A stretch of 58,273 nucleotides of DNA from NCBI GenBank assembly GCA_016288705.1, contig JAEELB010000035.1, positions 1-58,273 on the forward strand. Reading direction: 5' to 3'. Positions 44,035 through 53,363 of the stretch are shown piece by piece. Origin of the DNA: Lachnospiraceae bacterium (lineage in GTDB: Bacteria; Bacillota; Clostridia; Lachnospirales; Lachnospiraceae). Within the stretch, counting starts at the first letter, position 1. Each line of letters starts with the position of its first letter. The position numbers were made by a program, and so were the translations under genes. Below the pieces are notes generated by a model. The model saw only the letters and a program-made list of their open reading frames with translations, made no database searches and was not told the DNA's origin.

Positions 44035-46854
44035 TCAGTGTTTCAGCATCGAGAAAATAAAGATACAGACGGGGATCACATAGACCGTGAGGACCGTCAT
44101 TGCAAATACCGGGATGAAGGCCGCGGCAGCAGGCAAATCCGCCATCCGGGAACCCCCTGTAAATGAATCCGGGGCCGGCGCCTCAGGCCCGTATCCTCCG
44201 TCATCTTCCGCTTCGGTATTTCCCGTAAATAAACACATTGCAAGCGCTGCGGCAAGGATGAGAGCTCCTGCAGCGGTCATGATCAGGGAGGGGAGGTAGA
44301 GAGGGTGTCTCCAGGTGAGGCTGATCCTGCTCTCCCCGTCCTCCAGAGGCACGAACAAAGCCTCTTTTACTTTGGCGACGGGGACTTTTTTCCCGTTCAG
44401 GACGCAGGTCCAGCCGTAAGAGGAGGAGACCGGGATATAGAGCATCCGGGATGAGTCCGAATCTCTCACGGTAAGCTCCGCACCGCATCTGTTCCGCGTG
44501 AATGTGCAATCCCTGCTCTTTATTTCCCCTTCATCCAGGAGCTCCGTCATCAGTTCCGTGTCCAGGGTATATACGGTCACGGGATCCGCGGCACCGTTCT
44601 CATTTTCATTACCCTTCAAATTTACGGGAACCGCAAGACCGTCCTGATCCATGACGGAAACAGTCTCTCCTCCTTCGGGATAGTACCCGAGGGGCAGTAT
44701 CCCGTTTGAATGTCCGTAAGGAAAGTAGGGGGATCTCTCGGTCCCGTCCACATCGATCCTGAGTCCCGTGCGTTCCCCGGCCCAGAGGTAACTGATCCCG
44801 GGGGAGTCCGTGCCTTCACTCAGTATTTCCCTTCCGAAGAGAAGACGGCTTAAGAGGTTCTGAAACTCGAAAGGATCCCGGATGTCTCCGGCTTCTTCCG
44901 CCGCCCGCTGCACTTCCCCGGCGTCGGCTGTGAGCCCGGGACGAAAGGTTTTATTGATCCTGAACAGGGTGAATCTGTCCGTCTCCGCAGCATGACCGTA
45001 GAGCTCAGGACACCCGGGATACACGGAGATAAAGTCCGCATTTTCCGGTGAGACCTTGTCGATAAAGACGTAACCCGTTCCCAGAAGAGCGTCCGAAAAC
45101 GCCGTTCCGCCGTCGTCCCCGTTCCTTGTGCCGCTGGAAGCATAGCCGAGAGCCATAAAATATTCGCTCTGTCTGCGATCTCCGGTGGCGGGGTACTGGG
45201 AGACGGCCCTCCTGCGGATCACAAGAGGATAATTGTGATCCGAAGCCACGGGCACTCCCATCTTGGTGCCCGCAAAGCCCTCATCATCCGCGTCCTCATT
45301 TTCAAGAGCTTCGGACAGGGCGATATAGTCCTTCGCTATGTGGTCCGGGGCTTTATTTACGTTTTGGACCGTAAATAAGACTGAGAAGGACAGGAGCAGC
45401 ACGCAGAATGTGGCATCGATCACTGTCCTGCCGGCTTTTCTGATGGGGAGTCCGAAAGCCGGGTGACTGTCATCGCCTGCGGGAGCGGACCTCTCAAGGT
45501 AGAAGAGGCTCTCCTCATTTTCGGCCCTCATCCACAGAAATCCCGCAAGAAAGATGAACATGAAACCGTAGCGCATGGGAAAACACTGGTAGGGGCCGAA
45601 GTGCCATACGAAGTCCACCACCGTAAATAAGACCGGAACAGCGGAAAAAGCCAGCATGGAGAGCTCAAATATCAGGGAGGGTCTGCGCTTTTCCTTAATT
45701 CCCGCCCTGCAGAGAAACAGGGCCGCAAACTGCGGGGTCATGCAAAGGAATATGAGAAGTTTCTTCCAGGGCTCATAATACGAGATATTCAGGGGCGTAA
45801 AAAAATCCATGTAGGAGCAGTGCAGGAGATAACGGCTGATCAGGCCGGATTCCGGCCCCGATGAATAACGGGATGAGGTCACGATGTCGTAGGAAGCCGG
45901 AAGCCATGAAAAAGCGGACAGAAGCGCGGCCACTGCCGATGCGAAAAGGAGAATGAAGGCCCGGGAGCCGGTGTAACGAAGGGAGGGTCTGCATGTCCCT
46001 CCGCATCCCGTAAGGAGGTAAACGCCCGAAAACAGGATGAGGAAGATGACCACCATGTAGGAGATGGGGAGATTGACTGTGAAGGTCAGGGCCAACAGCA
46101 GGACATATCCCATGATGTCTTTATTTCTGCGAAGCGGGTTCCGGACCTGCCTCCTGCGGACCGGCACCGGAGAAGAGCCGGCGTCGGGCGTGGAGGATAT
46201 CCCTGCCTGACCGCAGAGCGGGCGGGTTTCCGTTCCCTGAAGACCGTCTTTCTCCGGGGATCCGTCAAGTATCCTGATAAGGAAGTACATGAGGAGAGGG
46301 AAGAGCGCCATGACGTCGATCCAGCCGAAGGAGAGATACATCATGGAGTAAGCGTTCACGGCGTAGGAAACGGAGAGAGTTATGAACAGAAGATCATATC
46401 TTCTGCCGGAAAACGGAGCTTTACCCGCTCCGGAGTGAGATCCCCCCTTGTCCCTGAAGAGGGCGGACAGGGAAAAGTACATGGCAAGCCCTGCCGCCAC
46501 GAGCTTTATCAGATAGAAAAGAGGCGACAGAGAGTCAATATCATTCCTTGGGATAAAATACAGGAAAAGGGAGAATGGTGAGATCATTGAAAAATGAGAG
46601 GCTATCCCTGCGTCGGAGGACCCTGTGCCCGCATACCACTGATAATACAGGGGGCTCTTTCCGTGGAGAAAATCCCAGGCGTGGAACAGGTGCGGGATGC
46701 TTTCCTGCTGTGTGTCCGAATTGATGCTGATAACGTTTTCTCCAAAGGGGGCGATGTCCCTGGCCCGGCATACGGACAGGAAGATCAGGGCGATCAGGAC
46801 GGAAATGATGATGCAGGGGACAACCCCGGTTGCGGTATTATCCTTACGGCGCAT
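44035..46854 (-). CDS. YfhO family membrane protein (divergent copy 3)
   Basis: About 939 residues from the ATG at 46854 ('MRRKDNTATG'). The N-terminal loop is 'DIAPFGENVISINSDTQQE' and 'YYQWYAGTGSSDAG' follows, more like classical YfhO than the other two. About twelve membrane segments plus an extracytoplasmic domain ending 'SSYGWTCVLNGKKVPV' and a C-terminal pair of segments. An upstream in-frame ATG at 46956 would place the promoter inside the gene and lacks homology. Convergent with copy 2, divergent from the CapA gene. Confidence 0.85.
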   Translation of the reverse strand: MRRKDNTATGVVPCIIISVLIALIFLSVCRARDIAPFGENVISINSDTQQESIPHLFHAWDFLHGKSPLYYQWYAGTGSSDAGIASHFSMISPFSLFLYFIPRNDIDSLSPLFYLIKLVAAGLAMYFSLSALFRDKGGSHSGAGKAPFSGRRYDLLFITLSVSYAVNAYSMMYLSFGWIDVMALFPLLMYFLIRILDGSPEKDGLQGTETRPLCGQAGISSTPDAGSSPVPVRRRQVRNPLRRNKDIMGYVLLLALTFTVNLPISYMVVIFLILFSGVYLLTGCGGTCRPSLRYTGSRAFILLFASAVAALLSAFSWLPASYDIVTSSRYSSGPESGLISRYLLHCSYMDFFTPLNISYYEPWKKLLIFLCMTPQFAALFLCRAGIKEKRRPSLIFELSMLAFSAVPVLFTVVDFVWHFGPYQCFPMRYGFMFIFLAGFLWMRAENEESLFYLERSAPAGDDSHPAFGLPIRKAGRTVIDATFCVLLLSFSVLFTVQNVNKAPDHIAKDYIALSEALENEDADDEGFAGTKMGVPVASDHNYPLVIRRRAVSQYPATGDRRQSEYFMALGYASSGTRNGDDGGTAFSDALLGTGYVFIDKVSPENADFISVYPGCPELYGHAAETDRFTLFRINKTFRPGLTADAGEVQRAAEEAGDIRDPFEFQNLLSRLLFGREILSEGTDSPGISYLWAGERTGLRIDVDGTERSPYFPYGHSNGILPLGYYPEGGETVSVMDQDGLAVPVNLKGNENENGAADPVTVYTLDTELMTELLDEGEIKSRDCTFTRNRCGAELTVRDSDSSRMLYIPVSSSYGWTCVLNGKKVPVAKVKEALFVPLEDGESRISLTWRHPLYLPSLIMTAAGALILAAALAMCLFTGNTEAEDDGGYGPEAPAPDSFTGGSRMADLPAAAAFIPVFAMTVLTVYVIPVCIFIFSMLKH

Positions 46855-46860
46855 GAGGTC

Positions 46861-46889
46861 ATTGTAAGTCAATGGCTGAAAAAGGGCAA
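46861..46889 (-). promoter_or_regulatory. promoter abutting the third YfhO start codon
   Basis: Minus strand TTGCCC (46884-46889), 17-nt spacer, TACAAT (46861-46866), then GACCTC and the ATG at 46854. No Shine-Dalgarno lies between. Confidence 0.6.
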
Positions 46890-46906
46890 CCGGCGGTGAA
46901 AGACGC

Positions 46907-46935
46907 TTTACTTTTTGCCATCCGGTCACTATCAT
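46907..46935 (+). promoter_or_regulatory. promoter of the CapA-like gene
   Basis: TTTACT (46907-46912), 17-nt spacer, TATCAT (46930-46935). Gives a leader of about 77 nt ending in GGAAGGGAATAT. Confidence 0.5.
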
Positions 46936-47018
46936 GAGGTCAGGAAATATGGGCATCAGGATGTTTCGCGGGGATGTGCGGGGGATCCTCCCGTTTTAAG
47001 GATCCCGGAAGGGAATAT

Positions 47019-48359
47019 ATGAAGGGAAGAGCACGGATCATACTGACAGCGGTGTGCCTGTCTCTGCTTTTGACGGTATCGGCGTGCAGTCCGTTTGCGG
47101 GAAGCGGCCGGAATGCCGGTATATCGGCTGAGGCGGGAACGGAGACCCGGAACCCGGTTCCCGGGGGACAGGATCCTTCCGAAGGCAGCACCCGGGATCC
47201 GGCCGGTCAGGGAGATCCCCGGGAGAAGGTCAGGGAACCGGCGCCTACTGAGCATACGTTTCCCGATGATCCGGGAACTCATGCGGAAGACGCTCCGGAT
47301 CAGACGCCGTACCACCCCTCTGACACCGTGAGGCTTGTGGCCGTCGGGGATGTATTGATGCATGACAGGATCATTGCCGCAGGGAAAAGAGAGGACGGGA
47401 GTTATGATTACCGTTTCATCTTTGAAAATGTAAAAGAGACCATAAGCTGCGCCGATATCGCCGTGGTGAACCAGGAGACGATCCTTGGGGGAAAGGAACT
47501 TGGCTTGAGCGGATACCCTTCCTTTAACTCTCCTTTTGAGGTCGGGGACGCCGAAGCGGACGCGGGCTTCGACATAATTCTCCACGCCACCAATCACGCT
47601 CTGGACCGCGGATTTAAAGGGATACAGAACTGTGTGGGATTCTGGGAGGAATGCCACCCCGGGGTGACTTATCTGGGGATCAGGGACGAGGAACCCGAAG
47701 AGCCTCCGCTGTACATCACCGAATGCAACGGGATAAAGATAGCATTTCTCAATTATACCTACGGAACAAACGGAATAAGACCGCCTGCAGGGAAAGAGTA
47801 CATAGTGGATGTGCTGGACAGGGAAAGGGTGGCCGAAGACCTGGACAGAGCGGAAAAGGAAGCGGATATCACCGTGGTCTTTCCCCATTGGGGGACGGAA
47901 TACAGTCCGGAGGTGTCCCCTGAACAGGAGAAGTGGACCGGGCTTTTTCTTGAACACGGGGCGGATATCTGCATCGGCACCCATCCTCATGTGATAGAGC
48001 CCCTGAGGGAGGTGACGGACGAAGAGGGACACAGCATGCTTGTTTATTATTCCCTGGGTAACTTTGTGAATGCGACCTCGGGAGAGGGAAAGAAGGTGAC
48101 CCCCCGGATGGTGGGGGGGATTGCCGATATGTGCATCAGGAAGGATGCCGGGGGAAAGTGTTATGTGTATCGCTACAGCGCAGTGCCGGTGGTGTGCCAT
48201 CTCACGGAGGATTCGGCTCAGGTGTACTTTCTGAAGGATTATAACGGTGAAATGGCCTCGGAAAACCGCATCTGCCTGCAGGATCCGGATTTTTCATATG
48301 AGGCCTGCCTTGACGTGGTGGAACAGGTCTGGGGCCCGGAGTATCTGCCCCGGAGGTGA
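47019..48359 (+). CDS. CapA family protein (poly-gamma-glutamate synthesis type)
   Basis: About 446 residues from the ATG at 47019, which has AAGGG 6 nt upstream; the earlier in-frame start at 46974 has none. Lipoprotein signal 'TVSAC' (Cys about 23), a Pro/Glu/Asp-rich linker (to about 105), then the PGA_cap metallophosphatase-like domain: 'AVGDVLMHDRI', 'VVNQETILGG', 'HATNHALDRG', 'VVFPHWGTEY', 'GTHPHVIEPL', 'SLGNFVN'. No capBC partners are in the window. Role in envelope polymer metabolism is inferred from the family. Confidence 0.88.
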   Translation: MKGRARIILTAVCLSLLLTVSACSPFAGSGRNAGISAEAGTETRNPVPGGQDPSEGSTRDPAGQGDPREKVREPAPTEHTFPDDPGTHAEDAPDQTPYHPSDTVRLVAVGDVLMHDRIIAAGKREDGSYDYRFIFENVKETISCADIAVVNQETILGGKELGLSGYPSFNSPFEVGDAEADAGFDIILHATNHALDRGFKGIQNCVGFWEECHPGVTYLGIRDEEPEEPPLYITECNGIKIAFLNYTYGTNGIRPPAGKEYIVDVLDRERVAEDLDRAEKEADITVVFPHWGTEYSPEVSPEQEKWTGLFLEHGADICIGTHPHVIEPLREVTDEEGHSMLVYYSLGNFVNATSGEGKKVTPRMVGGIADMCIRKDAGGKCYVYRYSAVPVVCHLTEDSAQVYFLKDYNGEMASENRICLQDPDFSYEACLDVVEQVWGPEYLPRR

Positions 48360-48421
48360 AGAGGGCTCCATGATGGCCGCGCCGGGTCCGAAAGTGACGT
48401 CCTGTATGCCCCGGAGGTGAA
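48346..48421 (+). repeat. 15-bp direct repeat after the CapA gene
   Basis: TGCCCCGGAGGTGAA occurs at 48346-48360 (including the CapA stop) and at 48407-48421, 61 bp apart. The intervening sequence shows no other similarity, so it may be a decayed small duplication. Confidence 0.6.
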
Positions 48422-48443
48422 AGGAATTTCTTCCCTGCCGGGT

Positions 48444-48472
48444 TTGAGTTTGGAGCATGCTTCGGTTATAAT
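48444..48472 (+). promoter_or_regulatory. promoter of the secreted protease gene
   Basis: TTGAGT (48444-48449), 17-nt spacer, TATAAT (48467-48472). Leader about 50 nt ending AAAGGGGTGGA. Confidence 0.75.
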
Positions 48473-48531
48473 GGCAGTGTTGATACGGAACAATTGCGGT
48501 AGGACGGTTATTGGTTGAAAGGGGTGGAATG

Positions 48532-51500
48532 ATGAGGAGAAGGGCGAAGAAGATCACGGCAGCGGTCATAACGTTTCTTTTGACTGCGCAGCTCAGCTTC
48601 CCTTCCGCGGCGACGGAAGCGGGACAGTCCCGGCTTCATGACGGGATGATCCCTGCCGGTGAGGCGGAGGCTTCCGCGGAAGATCTGACTGGGCAATATG
48701 AGGATGCCGGAGATGGCGTCTTTTCATCCGGCCGTGGAAGAGGGGGACTTATCCCCGCTCCGGCCGATCTTGAGGTGATATCATTTACGGAGGATCCGGA
48801 CTACGATCCGGGATCCGTCATGACGGGAGCGGATCCTGAGATCCTTTATGAGGTGGGAGAGACCGCGAGTTATCCCGCGTCCTACAAGAATTCCTCTTCC
48901 GTTCTGTCGGCACTGAAAAAAGTCATGCCAAACACCCGCGATCAGGGTGATTACGGTTTCTGCTGGTGCTTCGGGACTCTGGCGGCGGTGGAGGGGAACC
49001 TGATCAACCGGCAGGGTTATTCCGTTTCGGGAGTCGACCTTTCGGAACTTCATCTCGGGTATTACGCCAGTAATTATTCCCTGGATAACGGCGGCGGCAG
49101 CAAGGACACCGTAAAAAATCCCGATTATTCCAAGCAGGATGGGGAGGGCGGTCATCCCTACATAGCTTTGGGAGCGCTTTCGAACAGAGCCGGGGCCGTG
49201 AAAGAGTCCGTCATGCCCTATTCCGGTGCCGCTTCCTCCAAAAAGGGAAAGGTGGCCGCAAGTCAGGATCAGTGCGACTTCAGCATTACGGACTGGCAGA
49301 TGTACGACCTGAGCAACGAGAACGACTGGCCCTACGCGAAAGCGGCGATAAGAGCCGGCGGGGCATTGATATTTGATGTGAATATGGAAAATGACAGAGG
49401 GTACGATTCCTCTCACAATTCCTATTATTCCAGCGGCACCCAGGCGGATCACACCGTGGCGGTGGTGGGTTGGGATGACGATTTCCCGAAGAGCTATTTC
49501 AGCGGCAATGTCAAGGGGAACGGGGCCTGGCTCCTCAGGAACAGCTGGACCACCAACACCGGGATGAACGAAGACTCGTACTTCTACGTGTCCTATTACA
49601 ACCCGGTGAACTACAGTTCGGGCGGGGACGGACATGCGGCTTACGCTATCTCTGCCGTGGACAGCAGCAAGGATTACAAATATATATACCAGTATGACGG
49701 CGCCATTGCTTCCTGGGGGGAGGCAAAGACACAGGCCACCGAACAGCAGGGAGCGAATGTGTTTACCGCAAGGGGAGACGAGGAGATCAAAGCGGTTTCC
49801 TTCCAGACCGGGACAAGTACCGTAAACGCCGATTATGAAGTCAGGGTTTACACGGGGCTTCAGTCCGGGACCAAGGATCCCACCGGGGGAACCCTGGCAG
49901 CGACAGCCACCGGTAAGACCAGCGCCGTTGGATTGTACAGAGTCGCGCTCGACAGTCCTGTGGGAGTACAGAGCGGGTCCGTTTTTTCAGTGGTGGTATC
50001 CCTCAAGAAGTCCTCGGGAACCCCCTGTATAGCCGCCGAATCGAGAAAATCCGAGGTTTCGGATTATATCGATCAGAGTGTTGCCGTAAACAGGGGCCAG
50101 AGCTTCGTCAGAGCCGGATCTTCCGGCTCCTGGAAGGACATGGCTGACGATAAGAATTACGGAAACCTGAGGATCAAGGCGTTTTCCGATGACGGAGACG
50201 GACAGCCCCATCCCGTAACCGGCGTCAGCCTCCCCAAAACCGCAAAGGTCAACGTGGGGAAGACCATTACCCTGACTCCGGTGATCAGCCCGTCTAACGC
50301 CACAAATCGCAAAGTTAGCTGGAGGAGTGACAATGAAACGGTTGCCACAGTGAGCACTTCCGGGGTTGTAAAGGGAATGGCCACAGGTTCGGCCAACATC
50401 CTTGTGAAGACCGAGGACGGAGGCTTTGAGGCATCCTGCAAGGTCCTGGTGGAGGAGCAGTCGGGACCGGTGGACCCCGATCCCATCGATCCCGATCCCA
50501 TCGATCCCGATCCGGTGGATCCAGACCCTGTGGATCCCGAAGACGGTGACATGATCCCCCTGACTCCGGACAGCTTCGATCAGAATGTGAGCCTGATACC
50601 CGGTGAAGTCAGGAGGCTCAGCGTAAGCAGCAGTGGAGAATTCATTTACGGAGTCAGATGGAAAATAGAAGACGGAGGCACAAAGGGCTGCGTCACCCTG
50701 AAAAACGGCGTGGTCACCGCAAAGAAGGCGGGCAGCGCCCTGATCACCGCAACCTATGGTACTTCGGAGACTGTGAAGTTCAATGTGACGGTGGAAGCTC
50801 CCCCTTCTCTCATACAGGATGAGAAATGCAATGTAAGCGCTCCTAAATCCATCAATATGAAGCCGGGCGACGGCAAGAAGACGGTGGTCGTGTCCGTGCC
50901 TCTGGACAAGGATGTGGATTGGGAGGTCCTGAACCCGGATGTCTGTGAATTGGATGACGGAGAGTGGGATGAGAGCGAAACGAAGATATCCGTTGGCGTG
51001 ACGCCCAAAAACCCCGGGGCGACCTGGATAATCTGGTCGTTTTATGAGTATTACGGCGAGGACTATGACGACGGCTACTGGGACTACGCAGCGAGGGACG
51101 ACCTCGATAGGGGAACCCTCCGGCGGGTCCGCGCCCGGGGCGGAGATGATGACTGGGGCGATGACGACTGGGGCGATGACGACTGGGGCGATGACGACTG
51201 GGGCGATGGCTGGGACGACGGATATGATGACGAACCCGTGTATCAGCTTTGCACAAAGGTTGTGGTTACCGGGAACTCCGTCCCGGAACTGAATGTCATG
51301 GAGCCTTCCATGGTCCTTTCCGTCGGCCAGGGCAGGAGGATAAGGGTCACAGGGCTGAATGAATGTACAAATCCCGGAAATCCCTCCTTCAGAGTGAAGG
51401 GAAAAGGGATCAGGGTATCAAAAGCCGGTTATGTGGTGGGCGTTGTCCCCGGCTCCAAAGGGACCGTGACTGTCAGATTCGGGAAAATGACCTGCACGGT

Positions 51501-51810
51501 CGATGTGTCGGTGAGCTCATTTACGGGAGACTACCTGTCCGTGGGGAAGATCTCCGCAGGAACGAAGATCCCGAAAACAGGTTCGGCAAAACCCAAAAAA
51601 GTGGCATTTAAGCTGAAAAAGAAAAAGGGGCTCACCGTCGATATGAAATGGAGCATAACCGGGGCTTCCGGGGATCTGTACATAGATGAGTCCACGGGAG
51701 TCGTGAGCGTGACCGGGAATGCAAAACCCGGATGCTATATCGTGACAGGCAGGCCTTTGGGAGAAGACAACAGATACAACACGGTGTATTCGGAATTGAT
51801 ACTCAATTGA
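48532..51810 (+). CDS. secreted papain-family (C1) protease with Ig-like domains
   Basis: About 1092 residues from the ATG at 48532 (an ATG at 48529 also fits AAAGGGG). Signal peptide (about 1-28). C1A protease domain about 115-375 with Cys144 ('YGFCWCFG'), His307 ('ADHTVAVVGWDDDF') and Asn337 ('LLRNSWT'). A lectin-like beta domain follows (about 376-553), then a Big_2 Ig domain (561-641), a 'DPDPIDPDPVDP' linker, a second Ig-like unit, an acidic-aromatic 'GDDDW' tandem run (about 870-892) and a last Ig-like unit. No sortase signal. Terminator follows. Confidence 0.9.
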   Translation: MRRRAKKITAAVITFLLTAQLSFPSAATEAGQSRLHDGMIPAGEAEASAEDLTGQYEDAGDGVFSSGRGRGGLIPAPADLEVISFTEDPDYDPGSVMTGADPEILYEVGETASYPASYKNSSSVLSALKKVMPNTRDQGDYGFCWCFGTLAAVEGNLINRQGYSVSGVDLSELHLGYYASNYSLDNGGGSKDTVKNPDYSKQDGEGGHPYIALGALSNRAGAVKESVMPYSGAASSKKGKVAASQDQCDFSITDWQMYDLSNENDWPYAKAAIRAGGALIFDVNMENDRGYDSSHNSYYSSGTQADHTVAVVGWDDDFPKSYFSGNVKGNGAWLLRNSWTTNTGMNEDSYFYVSYYNPVNYSSGGDGHAAYAISAVDSSKDYKYIYQYDGAIASWGEAKTQATEQQGANVFTARGDEEIKAVSFQTGTSTVNADYEVRVYTGLQSGTKDPTGGTLAATATGKTSAVGLYRVALDSPVGVQSGSVFSVVVSLKKSSGTPCIAAESRKSEVSDYIDQSVAVNRGQSFVRAGSSGSWKDMADDKNYGNLRIKAFSDDGDGQPHPVTGVSLPKTAKVNVGKTITLTPVISPSNATNRKVSWRSDNETVATVSTSGVVKGMATGSANILVKTEDGGFEASCKVLVEEQSGPVDPDPIDPDPIDPDPVDPDPVDPEDGDMIPLTPDSFDQNVSLIPGEVRRLSVSSSGEFIYGVRWKIEDGGTKGCVTLKNGVVTAKKAGSALITATYGTSETVKFNVTVEAPPSLIQDEKCNVSAPKSINMKPGDGKKTVVVSVPLDKDVDWEVLNPDVCELDDGEWDESETKISVGVTPKNPGATWIIWSFYEYYGEDYDDGYWDYAARDDLDRGTLRRVRARGGDDDWGDDDWGDDDWGDDDWGDGWDDGYDDEPVYQLCTKVVVTGNSVPELNVMEPSMVLSVGQGRRIRVTGLNECTNPGNPSFRVKGKGIRVSKAGYVVGVVPGSKGTVTVRFGKMTCTVDVSVSSFTGDYLSVGKISAGTKIPKTGSAKPKKVAFKLKKKKGLTVDMKWSITGASGDLYIDESTGVVSVTGNAKPGCYIVTGRPLGEDNRYNTVYSELILN
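51142..51201 (+). repeat. four 15-bp repeats encoding GDDDW
   Basis: Units start at 51142, 51157, 51172 and 51187; the last three are identical (GGCGATGACGACTGG). A further partial unit follows. Slippage-prone, in frame within the protease gene. Confidence 0.9.
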
Positions 51811-51844
51811 AACTCTGATATACAGGGGACTGATGACAGATGAC

Positions 51845-51867
51845 CGGGCGGGGCTTTTCCCCGCCCG
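51845..51867 (+). terminator. terminator after the protease gene
   Basis: CGGGCGGGG-CTTTT-CCCCGCCCG, perfect 9-bp stem, followed by ATTGCATTTGC. The -35 box of the next promoter begins 2 nt after it. Confidence 0.8.
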
Positions 51868-51868
51868 A

Positions 51869-51896
51869 TTGCATTTGCTTTCAATTATGATATAAT
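51869..51896 (+). promoter_or_regulatory. promoter of the GH3-PBP-metF-metH unit
   Basis: TTGCAT (51869-51874), 16-nt spacer, TATAAT (51891-51896). Leader about 55 nt to the GAGAGGAATGCC ribosome site. Confidence 0.75.
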
Positions 51897-51960
51897 TCAA
51901 TGAACTGTGTGATCGGGGACCTGTCTGTCCTTACGCGGGAACCTGTCAGAGAGGAATGCC

Positions 51961-53340
51961 ATGTCGGATGATAGTGAATATATAAATAAAGACGCATCGC
52001 AGTCAGCTGATGCCGATGAAAGAAGACAGATCAGACACAGGAGACATGTAAAGGAACAGGTCGTCTCCACATTCATACTCCTTCTCTTCATAGGTATAGT
52101 GGCCTTCGGAGTGTTCATGCTCGTTTCGGCCATCATACGGTACATCCCGCGGAACCTGTTTTCCGGAGGTACAGCAGCCGTGGCTGATACTGCAGCCGCA
52201 ACGGAGAGCAGCGTGCAGGAATCCCTGCCGCCGGTCACTTTGGAAGCTCCCGAGACGGAGTCCTCCGTTGGGGAGACCCAGGTGGATTACCTGGAGGAAG
52301 TGGTGGGAGGCTATCTCGCCGACATGACGCTTGAGGACAAGGTTTCGGGGCTCTTTATCGTGACTCCCGAGCAGCTCACCGGCGCTTCCCGTGCGCAGAA
52401 GGCGGGGGACCTTACTAAAGAAGCCCTGTCTAAATACAGGGTGGGCGGATTTCTGTATTCGGAAGGAAATGTTTCGGACAGGGAACAGCTCACAGCCCTT
52501 ATTTCCGATACCTCCTCCATGAGCGAGTATCCGCTGTTCTTCTTTGTCGAGGAGGAAGGCGGGAAACACAGCCCCGTTTCATCAAAGCTTTCGGATGTGA
52601 CGGATCCCGGCGTCCCCGGAGAGATAGGGGCTTCGGGCGACGCTGAACAGGCTCTGAACGCCGGGCGGTCCATGGGATCGTACCTGAAGGAGCTGGGCTT
52701 CAACATGGATATCGCTCCGGTTGCGGATCTGGCTACCGAAAATGCGGGGAGCGAAAACCGTGAGAGGACCTACGGCTCCGATACGGCGCAGACCTCGGAA
52801 ATGGTCACCTCCGTGATAAACGGCCTGCAGACGGAGGGACTGGGAGCCTGTGTCAAGTATTTCCCCGGAGAGGGGGAATTCCTCGGCAAAGACAGTTCTT
52901 CGGTGATAGAGAAGACCCGGGAGGAGATCGAAAGCACGGATCTGCTGCCCTTCGAGGCCGCCGTGAACTGCGGCGTGTCGGCAGTTATGATATCAAACAT
53001 GCGGTACAGCGCTTTCGATAAAGGAGAAGTGCCCGCCTCGCTTTCAAAGGAGGTCATGAATGATCTGTTGAGACAGAAGCTGGGCTTCAGCGGTCTGATC
53101 GTCACGGGAGACCTGAGCGACAAGGCCATATCCAGGGAGATGGGCTCAGGAGATGCCGCTGTGGCCGCTCTGAAAGCAGGGGCCGACCTGATCATGACCC
53201 CGAAGAATTTTGAGGAGGCCTACAATGCCGTTCTCGAGGCGGTGAAGTCGGGAGATATTAAGGAAGAGTCGGTGGACGAGTCCCTTGACAGGATATACAG
53301 GATCAAGTGCGGATTTGAGATGTCGGGACTTGAGAAATGA
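51961..53340 (+). CDS. membrane-anchored GH3 (NagZ-like) protein, catalytic residues missing
   Basis: 459 residues. Basic cytoplasmic tail, membrane segment 34-60, then a GH3 barrel ('YLADMTLEDKVSGLFIVTPEQL', 'ELGFNMDIAPVADL', 'LGFSGLIVTGDL'). Active NagZ carries 'KHFPGHG' plus a 'DSH' catalytic dyad; here these read 'KYFPGEG' (299-305) and 'DSS' (311-313). The substrate Arg after 'EGG' is absent (200-204) and the '(S/T)DD' nucleophile motif is 'TGD' (382-384). The fold is intact, so it is probably a pseudo-enzyme binding peptidoglycan or a regulator of the adjacent PBP. Confidence 0.85.
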   Translation: MSDDSEYINKDASQSADADERRQIRHRRHVKEQVVSTFILLLFIGIVAFGVFMLVSAIIRYIPRNLFSGGTAAVADTAAATESSVQESLPPVTLEAPETESSVGETQVDYLEEVVGGYLADMTLEDKVSGLFIVTPEQLTGASRAQKAGDLTKEALSKYRVGGFLYSEGNVSDREQLTALISDTSSMSEYPLFFFVEEEGGKHSPVSSKLSDVTDPGVPGEIGASGDAEQALNAGRSMGSYLKELGFNMDIAPVADLATENAGSENRERTYGSDTAQTSEMVTSVINGLQTEGLGACVKYFPGEGEFLGKDSSSVIEKTREEIESTDLLPFEAAVNCGVSAVMISNMRYSAFDKGEVPASLSKEVMNDLLRQKLGFSGLIVTGDLSDKAISREMGSGDAAVAALKAGADLIMTPKNFEEAYNAVLEAVKSGDIKEESVDESLDRIYRIKCGFEMSGLEK

Positions 53341-53363
53341 TGTGACAAAATCGGGAGGATCAC

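Noticed and set aside
46956-48200. 414-residue open frame antisense to the CapA gene
   Set aside because: CapA motifs on the plus strand are unmistakable; the antisense product is low-complexity, Arg/His/Pro-rich.
50470-50545. Regular GATCCCGATCCC repeats considered as a CRISPR or iteron array
   Set aside because: They are in frame and encode a DPDPID/DPDPVD linker between Ig-like domains.
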